Source of the DNA: Acidimicrobiaceae bacterium
Lineage (GTDB): Bacteria > Actinomycetota > Acidimicrobiia > Acidimicrobiales > RAAP-2
Direction: 5' to 3'
Assembly: GCA_030838245.1 (NCBI GenBank)
Contig: JAUTXB010000145.1
Location: forward strand, 1 to 5,153
DNA: 5,153 nt
In this document: positions 1 through 5,153 of the stretch, in pieces
Position numbering within the stretch: position 1 is the stretch's first letter
Layout: the number at the start of each line of letters is the position of its first letter
Notes under the pieces: model-generated
Seen by the model: only the letters and a program-made list of their open reading frames with translations
What the model was told of the DNA's origin: nothing
Database searches by the model: none
Translations under genes and position numbers: made by a program

Positions 1-343
1 GCTCCCGTACATCGTGGGCAAGCACATGGTGAACACCCTCCAGCTCCTGACGGCCATCGACGCCCTCCACCCCAAAGAGCCGCACTGGTACCTGGCCACC
101 TTGGGGACCGAGCCCGCTCGCCAAGGCCAGGGCATCGGCTCCGCCCTCTTGCGGTCTGCGCTCGCCCAGATCGACAGCGAAGGCATGCCCTCGTACCTCG
201 AGTCCTCCAAGGAGCGGAACGTTCCGCTGTACGCCCGTTACGGCTTCGAGGTCATCGACGAGTTCCACGGCCCCGGCGAAGCTCCGACACTGTGGCGGAT
301 GTGGCGTGAACCGCGGCCTCCCGAGGATGAACGGACCTTCTGA
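1..343 (+). CDS. GNAT family N-acetyltransferase, C-terminal part (5' truncated)
   Basis: The reading frame is already open at the first full codon (base 2) and ends at TGA 341-343. A GTG at 14 is in frame, but the sequence before it also reads as protein, so the real start probably lies outside the window. The central piece HWYLATLGTEPARQGQGIGS carries GNAT motif A, the acetyl-CoA pyrophosphate-binding Q-x-x-G-x-G (QGQGIG, bases 122-139). It is followed by the helix SALLRSALAQID. Then come the usual motif B elements: YLESSKERN, and LYARYGFEVIDEF near the C terminus, with the Tyr that often acts as general acid. Proteins of this layout transfer acetyl from acetyl-CoA to an amine; the substrate cannot be read from the sequence. 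The gene converges on the lipoprotein hydrolase with a 38-bp gap. Family assignment is firm, specificity unknown. Confidence 0.9.
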   Translation, partial: LPYIVGKHMVNTLQLLTAIDALHPKEPHWYLATLGTEPARQGQGIGSALLRSALAQIDSEGMPSYLESSKERNVPLYARYGFEVIDEFHGPGEAPTLWRMWREPRPPEDERTF

Positions 344-381
344 CTCGCCGATCCGAACCGCTCAGGTGAGTACGGCTGCGA

Positions 382-1623
382 TCAAAGCTTTTGCCAGTAG
401 GTACTGCTGACTCCTGGATAGGCGTCGTCCAGTCCGGGGCCCAGCCCCACCGGATGCTGGTCGATACCCAGCCCGGCCCGCATCTGTGCTGTCGTTGCCT
501 GGTCGATGAGCGGGCGAGCCGTGGTCGGGAAGACGTCGGGTCGGCGACACCCGTCGGGCACATTGCTGGCCCAACCGGCCAGGCCCTCGCCCGCATCGGT
601 GATGTGGGCGAGGAAGTCGGTCAGCCGTGTCCCGTCGGAGGTCACCGTGCAGATGTCGTCGAAGACGTTGTGTCCGGCGCCCTTGATGACGATCAGGCGC
701 TTGGGTGTCGGCAGCGCGGCGTAGAGCTCCCGCACGGCCGAGGGCGGCAGAACCTTGTCGGCGCTTCCGTCTATGACCAGGCCGGGCTTGTGGGCCGACG
801 GTGGCGTGCCCGACGCGGGAGCCAAGGCCACGAAGGTGCGCACGACTGGGTTGTTTGCCATCGTCACTGCGGTGCCGCCTCCCGCCGAATGACCCAGCAC
901 GCCTACCTTGGAGAAGTCCAAGCGATGGTGGAACAAGGCGTTGGGCGTGCCGTTTTGCTGGCGGAGGTAGGCCAGGGTGTTGTTGAGATCGTCGATGTCG
1001 CTGTCGACGAGGACCGGTGCCGTATCCGATGAGGCGGTCGGGGAGTTGGTGGAGTCGGCCAGCACTGACGCCAGGTCCCTGGATCGATGGTCGGGGGCGG
1101 CCACGACGAAGCCCCACTGGGCCAGGTGCTCGGTCAGGAAGCTCGACTGCTCGGGGTACGAGGCGTACCCATGGCTGAACAACACGACGGGGAAAGACCC
1201 GTTGGGGTCGCCGCTCGGCCCCGTGTCGTTGGCAATGGGGAGGTTCTGGTACGAGTCGGTGGTCACGGCGTCGGGCATCCCGGCCAGCACGGGAGATGCC
1301 ACCTCCGAGTCGGTCAGCCACTGGCTCAGGTGGTACGTGTAGGGGGTCAGGCCCTGCACGGCGGCCTTGTCCACCGGATACCACACCTGGACACGATCGC
1401 CGTTGGCCATGACGAGGCGCGCCGTGCCCGCCGCGTAGGGTCCCGGCTGGGCAAAACGGAAGTCTGCCGAGGAGGGTGGCGTCGGGCCCACGATGCCCTC
1501 ATTGCCAGCGGTGCTTCCCGGCGAACAGGCGGCGGCGATGAGGGCGATCGACGCCAGGGCGATCCCGATCCGCCCCGCCGCCCGCTCCCGGTGGCCCGGG
1601 CGAGCAGGAGAGCGCTCGTGCAT
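382..1623 (-). CDS. Secreted lipoprotein alpha/beta hydrolase (PAF-acetylhydrolase/dienelactone-hydrolase-like esterase)
   Basis: A 413-residue protein with an Arg-rich N terminus, a hydrophobic segment (about residues 19-32) and a lipobox-like IAAAC with C33 as the probable lipidated cysteine; Ala at -3 is tolerated but not ideal. The mature part is an alpha/beta hydrolase. It has an oxyanion-region motif HGY (151-153), the segment GFVVAAPDHRSRD (171-183), the nucleophile elbow GHSAGGG with S246, a probable acid D289 in DGSADKVLPP, and a catalytic H318 in GAGHNVF. The HGY and PDHR pattern resembles PAF-acetylhydrolase II and related polyester or lipid esterases. About 95 residues follow the catalytic His, with C325 and C359, which could form a disulfide outside the cell. 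The ATG lies 9 bp after the LysR stop without a Shine-Dalgarno site, suggesting coupled translation in one operon. The substrate is unknown. Confidence 0.88.
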   Translation of the reverse strand: MHERSPARPGHRERAAGRIGIALASIALIAAACSPGSTAGNEGIVGPTPPSSADFRFAQPGPYAAGTARLVMANGDRVQVWYPVDKAAVQGLTPYTYHLSQWLTDSEVASPVLAGMPDAVTTDSYQNLPIANDTGPSGDPNGSFPVVLFSHGYASYPEQSSFLTEHLAQWGFVVAAPDHRSRDLASVLADSTNSPTASSDTAPVLVDSDIDDLNNTLAYLRQQNGTPNALFHHRLDFSKVGVLGHSAGGGTAVTMANNPVVRTFVALAPASGTPPSAHKPGLVIDGSADKVLPPSAVRELYAALPTPKRLIVIKGAGHNVFDDICTVTSDGTRLTDFLAHITDAGEGLAGWASNVPDGCRRPDVFPTTARPLIDQATTAQMRAGLGIDQHPVGLGPGLDDAYPGVSSTYWQKL

Positions 1624-1632
1624 CGAGGGAGG

Positions 1633-2568
1633 CTAACCCGACCGTGGGGCCCGGTGGGCGTTGAGATGGAGCCCCTCGGGCAGGTCGGTCGGGTCCGAGA
1701 CCACGGCTTCCAAGAGCTCCAACAACGCCCGGGTCGGGGCGGAGGGCAGGCCCCGACTCCGCTGGGCCACCCCGACCCGACGACGAGGCAGCCCCACCAC
1801 CGGCACCGGCTTGAACTGCGGTCGGAGGAATCGGGGAATGGCAGTGGCCGGGAGAATGGACGGCCCGTAGCCCTCGAAGGTCAGCGAGGCGATGAGCCGC
1901 AGACCGTCGATCTCGCCCGACGGCACCAAGGTGATCCCCGCCGGCCGGGTGGCTGCGTCCAGCTCGTCCCGCATGGCCGTGCCCGGCAGGGGGAGCAACA
2001 GCTCGAGCTCGGCCAGCTCGGCCAGCTGTACCGGGGTCTCGCGAATAGCCAGGGGGTGATCCTGGGGGACCACCAGGACCAGGTCCTCTTCGAAGAGGAG
2101 CTTGGCCACCAGGTCCTTACCCGGCACGGGCAGGTTCAAGATGGCCAGATCGAGCTGTCCGTTGGCCAACTGGGGCTCGAGTCCGGTGGTGATGCCTTCG
2201 ATCACCACCAGTCGCAGTTTGGGGTGCCGCCTCCGTGCCTCCTCCATGACCTGGGGGACCAGCCACCGTGCCGTCGTTCCGATCATCCCCACCCGAACCG
2301 TCCCGGCGACCTCGTCCTTGCAGGCAGCGACGTCGGAGACCAGGGCGTCGAGCTCGGAGAGCACCCGACGGGCTCGGGCCACCACCACCTGGCCCTCCTC
2401 GGTGAGGTGCCCATTGGCCCGATCGACGAGGGGAGCGCCCAGCTCCAGTTCGAGCCGGGCCACGTGGGCGGATATATTCGACTGCACGGTACCGAGGTGG
2501 TCGGCGGCGGCCGAGAAGGTCCGATGATCGGCAATAGCGACCAGTGCTTGTAAGTGGCGAACTTCCAT
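1633..2568 (-). CDS. LysR-family transcriptional regulator
   Basis: A 311-residue protein of standard LysR length. The N-terminal winged helix-turn-helix spans about residues 1-60: MEVRHLQALVAIADHRTFSA, then AAADHLGTVQSNISAHVARLE as the recognition part, and LVDRANGHLTEEG as the wing. A linker helix (61-88) leads into the periplasmic-binding-protein-like effector domain (about 90-295), which starts GTVRVGMIGTTARWLVPQVM and contains the typical NGQLDLAILNLP and DLVLVVPQDHPLA. The effector is not predictable. The start at 2568 gives the canonical LysR opening; no clear Shine-Dalgarno is seen, and a TANNNT box 8 bp upstream would fit a leaderless message. A 9-bp tandem duplication at 2007-2024 encodes the AELAEL stretch. 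The downstream hydrolase is co-directional and almost contiguous, so it is the likeliest target along with the gene's own promoter. Confidence 0.93.
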   Translation of the reverse strand: MEVRHLQALVAIADHRTFSAAADHLGTVQSNISAHVARLELELGAPLVDRANGHLTEEGQVVVARARRVLSELDALVSDVAACKDEVAGTVRVGMIGTTARWLVPQVMEEARRRHPKLRLVVIEGITTGLEPQLANGQLDLAILNLPVPGKDLVAKLLFEEDLVLVVPQDHPLAIRETPVQLAELAELELLLPLPGTAMRDELDAATRPAGITLVPSGEIDGLRLIASLTFEGYGPSILPATAIPRFLRPQFKPVPVVGLPRRRVGVAQRSRGLPSAPTRALLELLEAVVSDPTDLPEGLHLNAHRAPRSG

Positions 2569-2576
2569 CGCTCTAC

Positions 2577-2582
2577 ACGATA
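2577..2582 (-). promoter_or_regulatory. Candidate -10 box for the LysR gene (leaderless-type)
   Basis: On the minus strand this reads TATCGT, matching the TANNNT -10 consensus common in actinobacteria. It lies 8 bp before the LysR ATG, which would place transcription start at or next to the initiation codon. No good -35 is seen at 16-18 bp. The box is one copy of a CGATA direct repeat (2578-2582 and 2585-2589). The call rests on spacing and consensus only. Confidence 0.35.
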
Positions 2583-2599
2583 GGCGATATCTAGAAAAG

Positions 2600-2610
2600 C
2601 TGTTTGACAG
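2600..2610. promoter_or_regulatory. Inverted repeat CTGT-TTG-ACAG, candidate operator
   Basis: A perfect 4+3+4 dyad that overlaps the -35 hexamer of the rightward promoter and lies about 32 bp upstream of the LysR start. LysR proteins bind short interrupted dyads in such divergent regions. This one does not strictly fit the T-N11-A rule, so assignment to the LysR regulator is a guess. A dyad this short can also occur by chance. Confidence 0.3.
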
Positions 2611-2633
2611 ATGTGTGCGGCATCCTGCAGAAT
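2604..2633 (+). promoter_or_regulatory. Sigma-70-type promoter for the 6C RNA (TTGACA-N18-CAGAAT)
   Basis: A perfect -35 TTGACA (2604-2609) is separated by 18 bp from CAGAAT (2628-2633), a 4/6 match to TATAAT that keeps the important A at position 2 and T at position 6. Transcription would start near 2640, about 11 bases before the first stem-loop. A consensus -35 is rare by chance in such GC-rich sequence, and its position directly before the structured RNA supports the call. Confidence 0.65.
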
Positions 2634-2639
2634 AGATCT

Positions 2640-2741
2640 CAGACCACAGGGATCAGGAACCCCCCTCCGTTCCTTGTCGTGTCAGTGTGAAGGGATCGCC
2701 CTCCCCCCCGGCGGTCCCTTCACCGCGTCCGGGGTCAATTT
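2640..2741 (+). ncRNA. 6C-type small RNA: two stem-loops with C-rich loops
   Basis: Stem-loop 1: AGGAAC (2655-2660) pairs with GTTCCT (2669-2674), extended past one mismatch by GAT/GTC (2651-2653 with 2676-2678, one G-U). The C run 2660-2665 is six long and lies in and at the edge of the loop. Stem-loop 2: GTGAAGGGATCGCC (2687-2700) pairs with GGCGGTCCCTTCAC (2710-2723), 14 pairs with a single G-U, and a nine-base loop with seven C in a row (2703-2709). Two adjacent hairpins, each with at least six C in the loop, define the 6C RNA of actinobacteria; the M. tuberculosis example (B11) is about 93 nt and pairs with G-rich sites in mRNAs through these loops. The promoter upstream and the roughly 100-nt length fit. 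Both ends are estimates: the 5' end comes from the promoter, and the 3' end is placed after the second hairpin. It could also act as leader of the HAD-PlsC mRNA. Confidence 0.78.
2687..2723 (+). terminator. Strong GC-rich hairpin, possible U-tract-less terminator of the 6C RNA
   Basis: This is the second stem-loop of the 6C RNA, with a 14-bp stem. No T-run follows directly; only TTT occurs at 2739-2741. Actinobacterial terminators often lack a U-tract, so it may end the sRNA wholly or in part. Whether RNA polymerase reads through into the HAD-PlsC gene is not visible from sequence. Confidence 0.4.
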
Positions 2742-2747
2742 CCGGAC
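2727..2747 (+). other. Third hairpin in the leader (GTCCGG / CCGGAC)
   Basis: A perfect 6-bp stem (2727-2732 with 2742-2747) around the nine-base loop GGTCAATTT, starting three bases after the 6C hairpin. One mismatch further out, two more pairs can form (2724-2725 with 2749-2750). Its G-run CCGGGG (2729-2734) is also complementary to CCCCGG (2706-2711) at the 3' side of the 6C loop, so the two structures could be mutually exclusive. It may be the 3' end of the sRNA or a leader element; a small chance hairpin is also possible in GC-rich DNA. Confidence 0.4.
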
Positions 2748-2803
2748 TCGGGAGTGTCCGCTCGCTTCCCTCGTCTCGTGGGATTTCTCGCCTCCATCGG
2801 CGA

Positions 2804-2809
2804 TAGCGT
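2804..2809 (+). promoter_or_regulatory. Candidate -10 box for a leaderless HAD-PlsC transcript
   Basis: TAGCGT matches TANNNT and ends 7 bp before ATG 2817, the spacing expected if transcription begins at the start codon. No -35 match is evident near 2781-2786. It would give the operon a promoter of its own, independent of the 6C promoter. TANNNT is a loose pattern, so support is limited. Confidence 0.3.
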
Positions 2810-2816
2810 GGTGGCC

Positions 2817-4199
2817 ATGGCTCCGGCACACTCGGCGGTGTTCGTCGACCTCGACCGGACCCTGCTTCGCGGCCCGAGCGGCCCCATCCTGCAGTCGGCG
2901 CTGATGGCCGAAGGAGTGCTCGCTCCCGGGCGGGAGCTGCCCGGGGACCACCTCCTGTACGCCTTCTACGAGCGCTTCGGCGAGACGACCCCGTTCATCG
3001 CCCTGGCCCGGGCGGCGGCCCGGGTGATGCGAGGACGGTCGGCAGAAGACACCCGGCGGGCGGGGAAGGCGGCAGCTACCCAACTCGTCGATCTCGTCCA
3101 GCCCTACGCGCTCGAGGCCTTGGCCGAGCATCGGCGAGCCGGTCGCACTCTGGTGCTGGCCACCACCACGCCGATCGACCTGATCGACGCGCTGGCCGTG
3201 ATGCTCGGGTTCGATGCGGTCGTGGCCACCAGGTACCAGATCGAAGACGGACGCTATACCGGCCGGCTCGACGGGGGCTTCGTCTGGGGAGCGGGAAAGC
3301 GGGCTGCCGTCCGGCAGTGGGCCTCGGAGCAGAGCGTCGACTTGGCCTCCAGCCATGCCTACTCCGACAGCGTGTTCGATGTGCCGTTGCTGACTCTGGT
3401 CGGCCATCCTCATCCCCTGAACGCCGATGCGCGGTTGGCCGCGTGGGCGCTGGCCCGACGATGGCCGCTCGAGTACTGGGACCGGGCCCCAGGCGTCCCG
3501 TCGATCCTCGGGCTCGAGCCCTATCACGTCATCCGGCCGTTCGTTCGGGCCGAGAGCTTTCCCTACGCTCGATTCGATGTCGCCGGGTTGGACCACGTAC
3601 CGCCGAGCGGCCCGGTCGTGCTGGCAGCCAATCACCGCAGCTATTTCGACGTTGCCGCCCTGGCCATCGTGGCCGCCCGGATCGGACGCCCCGTTCGGTT
3701 CATGGCCAAACAAGAGCTCTTCAATGCCCCGGTGATCGGCCGGATCGCCCGTGCCCTGGGCGGCATCCCCGTGGATCGGGATGCACACTCGGGAGCCCCG
3801 ATGCGCGAGGCGGCGGCCGCACTGCGAGCCGGAGAAGTGGTCCTGGTGCTGCCCCAGGGGACCATCCCTCGGGGTGAGGCGTTCTTCGACCCGGTGCTGA
3901 CAGGAAAGACCGGCGCAGCCCGACTGGCAGCCGAGACCGGTGCGGCCATCGTGCCCGTGGGCATCTGGGGAACCGAGCAGGTATGGCCCCGGTCCTCGTC
4001 CATCCCGAACATGACCACCGTCTTGCGTCCACCGACCGTCACCGTCAGGGTGGGCGCACCGATGCCCGTTGTCGACGAGGACGCGGTGGCCGCCACCAAG
4101 GCGGTGATGGCCGCCATCGTCGATCTCCTGCCCGACGAGGCCAAAGTGAAGCACATGCCGACGGCGGACGAATTGAGCCGGACCAAACCCAAGCGGTGA
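2817..4199 (+). CDS. Fusion of HAD-IB phosphatase and 1-acylglycerol-3-phosphate acyltransferase (PlsC-like)
   Basis: A 460-residue, two-domain protein. The N-terminal HAD-IB (SerB-like) domain has motif I DLDRTL (nucleophile D11, D13), motif II in LVLATTTP (about T116), K161 in GAGKRAA, and motif IV SDSVFD (D184, D188). The C-terminal domain is an LPLAT acyltransferase: block I NHRSYFD (H273, D278), block II GGIPVDRD (315-322), block III LPQGTIPRG (345-353), block IV IVPVGIWG (378-385). It probably acylates lysophosphatidic acid to phosphatidic acid at the membrane; the phosphatase substrate is unknown. Block III has Gln and Ile where most PlsC proteins have Glu and Arg (PEGTR); I recall the Q form from fused actinobacterial homologues. 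ATG 2817 is chosen because motif I then starts at residue 11. In-frame GTG at 2754, 2808 and 2811 are alternatives, and 2754 lacks a properly spaced ribosome site. murT overlaps its end by 4 bp. Confidence 0.93.
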   Translation: MAPAHSAVFVDLDRTLLRGPSGPILQSALMAEGVLAPGRELPGDHLLYAFYERFGETTPFIALARAAARVMRGRSAEDTRRAGKAAATQLVDLVQPYALEALAEHRRAGRTLVLATTTPIDLIDALAVMLGFDAVVATRYQIEDGRYTGRLDGGFVWGAGKRAAVRQWASEQSVDLASSHAYSDSVFDVPLLTLVGHPHPLNADARLAAWALARRWPLEYWDRAPGVPSILGLEPYHVIRPFVRAESFPYARFDVAGLDHVPPSGPVVLAANHRSYFDVAALAIVAARIGRPVRFMAKQELFNAPVIGRIARALGGIPVDRDAHSGAPMREAAAALRAGEVVLVLPQGTIPRGEAFFDPVLTGKTGAARLAAETGAAIVPVGIWGTEQVWPRSSSIPNMTTVLRPPTVTVRVGAPMPVVDEDAVAATKAVMAAIVDLLPDEAKVKHMPTADELSRTKPKR

Positions 4200-5153
4200 C
4201 TATCTCAAAGTCCTCCTTCGTGTCACCCGCAGCTGCCCTGACCCCGCGCGCCGCCGCGGCCATCCGAACCGCTTCGGCCATCAACGGTCTGTCCCGGTTG
4301 TTCGGGCGCGGGAGCGGTACGGTCATCGGTGGTCGTGCCGGGTTGGCCATGGACCCGCACCTGTTGTCGACGCTGGCCCAGGGGCGACAGGTTGCCCTGG
4401 TCAGCGGGACCAACGGGAAGACGACCACCACCCGCCTGCTGGCGGCGGCGGTGAGAGCCGGCGGTCTCTCGGTGGCGACCAATGCCACCGGGTCCAACAT
4501 GCCGGCCGGCCATGTTGCCGCGCTCATCGGCACCGAGGACAGCGCGGCGGCGGTGCTCGAGGTGGACGAGAGCTATCTCGGGCAGCTCATGGAGGACACC
4601 CATCCCGCGGTGGTGTTGTTGCTCAACCTGTCCCGGGACCAGCTCGACCGCATTGCCGAGGTGCGGATGATGGCCGAACGTTGGCGGCAGTCGCTCCTCG
4701 GGCTGGCCGAGGGCACCCGAACCGAGGTGGTGGCCAACGCCGACGACCCCATGGTGGCCTGGGCGGCTTCGGGTGCGTCCGAGGTGCGCTGGGTGGGGGC
4801 GGGGCAGGTCTGGCACGAAGACGCGGTGGGCTGTCCGGCCTGTGGCGGTCGGATCGAGTTCGGCGAGTCCGGCGGGTGGGCCTGTGATACCTGCGAGTTC
4901 CGCCGGCCTACCTGCCAAGCCTGGCTCGAGGGCACCGAGCTCGTCCTGGCCGACGGTTCGCGGCACGCAGTTACGTTGGGGGTCCCCGGTCAGTTCAATC
5001 GCGCCAACGCGGCCATGGTGGTCACCGCCCTTCCCTGTATGGACGATCGCTGGGACGGTGGCCCCGGGCGCACGGTTGATGACGCACTGGTGGCCATGGC
5101 CAGCGTTGAGGAAGTGGCCGGACGGTTCTCCACCGTGATTCGAAACGGCGTCG
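4196..5153 (+). CDS. murT: Lipid II isoglutaminyl synthase, MurT subunit (3' truncated)
   Basis: GTG 4196 overlaps the upstream TGA as GTGA; GTG 4220 is an alternative start. The frame stays open to the window end, giving 319 residues of a protein usually a little over 400 long. It is a Mur-ligase fold: P-loop SGTNGKTTTTR (70-80, K75), the acidic LEVDESYL, then LNLSRDQLDR, which resembles the (F/S)RDQLDR of MurT, NADDP, and VPGQFNRANAAM. A Cys4 zinc ribbon inserted in the central domain (C213, C216, C230, C233, in CPACGG and CDTCEFRRP) sets MurT apart from MurC-F. With the glutaminase GatD, MurT amidates the D-Glu alpha-carboxyl of lipid II stem peptides using ATP and glutamine. The C-terminal DUF1727-type domain and a likely gatD lie beyond the edge. 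Co-expression with HAD-PlsC is very likely. Confidence 0.93.
   Translation, partial: MTISKSSFVSPAAALTPRAAAAIRTASAINGLSRLFGRGSGTVIGGRAGLAMDPHLLSTLAQGRQVALVSGTNGKTTTTRLLAAAVRAGGLSVATNATGSNMPAGHVAALIGTEDSAAAVLEVDESYLGQLMEDTHPAVVLLLNLSRDQLDRIAEVRMMAERWRQSLLGLAEGTRTEVVANADDPMVAWAASGASEVRWVGAGQVWHEDAVGCPACGGRIEFGESGGWACDTCEFRRPTCQAWLEGTELVLADGSRHAVTLGVPGQFNRANAAMVVTALPCMDDRWDGGPGRTVDDALVAMASVEEVAGRFSTVIRNGV

Noticed and set aside
358..375. Imperfect hairpin CCG-CTC-AGGT-GAG-TA-CGG in the convergent gap, considered as a bidirectional terminator.
   Set aside because: The stem is only three plus three pairs with a two-base bulge and no T-run on either strand.
2007..2024. Tandem 9-bp repeat GCTCGGCCA in the LysR gene.
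   Set aside because: In-frame codon-level duplication encoding AELAEL within a helix; nothing suggests a function at DNA level.
1087..2553. A 488-codon plus-strand open frame opposite the hydrolase and LysR genes.
   Set aside because: It lies antisense to two clear protein families, its translation is Gly/Gln/His/Arg-rich without a domain, and long antisense frames are usual in GC-rich DNA.
2634..2654. GATC-spaced pairing (2635-2638 with 2651-2654) as an alternative first hairpin.
   Set aside because: Only four self-complementary bases with a 12-base loop; the AGGAAC/GTTCCT stem is stronger and fits the 6C layout.
2754..2816. N-terminal extension of HAD-PlsC from GTG 2754 (21 extra residues).
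   Set aside because: The GGGAG there overlaps the start codon, so it cannot serve as its ribosome site. The extension has no family motif, and ATG 2817 puts HAD motif I at the usual distance from the N terminus. It is not fully excluded.
2682..4154. A 490-codon minus-strand open frame opposite HAD-PlsC.
   Set aside because: Low-complexity Gly/His/Arg translation with no motif, fully antisense to a gene with all catalytic motifs intact.
4223..4966. A 247-codon minus-strand open frame opposite murT.
   Set aside because: No recognisable domain, and the plus strand encodes an unmistakable Mur ligase with a zinc ribbon.

Overview
The window is very GC-rich, reads coding almost throughout, uses GTG starts, and has very few Shine-Dalgarno sites. 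The gene set points to a high-GC actinobacterium: a HAD-IB/PlsC fusion acyltransferase, a MurT-type lipid II amidation subunit, and a 6C-type small RNA. A deep-branching lineage such as Acidimicrobiia is possible, but that is an inference and I see no rRNA or other marker to fix it.

Layout, left to right: (1) 1-343, +: the C-terminal part of a GNAT N-acetyltransferase, cut by the window edge. (2) 344-381: a short convergent gap with no convincing terminator. (3) 1623-382, -: a secreted lipoprotein alpha/beta hydrolase of the PAF-acetylhydrolase/dienelactone-hydrolase-like type. (4) 2568-1633, -: a LysR-family regulator whose stop codon lies 9 bp before the hydrolase start, so the two probably form one operon. 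(5) 2569-2816: a divergent intergenic region. It holds a TTGACA-N18-CAGAAT promoter followed by two consecutive stem-loops (2651-2678 and 2687-2723), each with a run of at least six C in its loop. This is the defining architecture of the actinobacterial 6C RNA. A third, smaller hairpin follows. (6) 2817-4199, +: a HAD-IB phosphatase fused to a 1-acylglycerol-3-phosphate acyltransferase (PlsC). (7) 4196-5153, +: murT, overlapping the previous gene by 4 bp (GTGA) and running off the right edge.

How the parts may work together: the rightward unit joins membrane phospholipid synthesis (HAD-PlsC) to peptidoglycan precursor modification (MurT, which needs a GatD partner that is probably just outside the window). 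The 6C RNA is encoded immediately upstream of this envelope operon on the same strand, so it could be a free-standing sRNA, a leader of the operon, or both. The leftward unit is a regulator plus a surface-anchored esterase, probably for uptake or breakdown of an ester substrate. The LysR promoter and the 6C promoter face away from each other within about 60 bp and share an inverted repeat, so the regulator may also influence the sRNA. The most noteworthy item is the 6C RNA and its placement.
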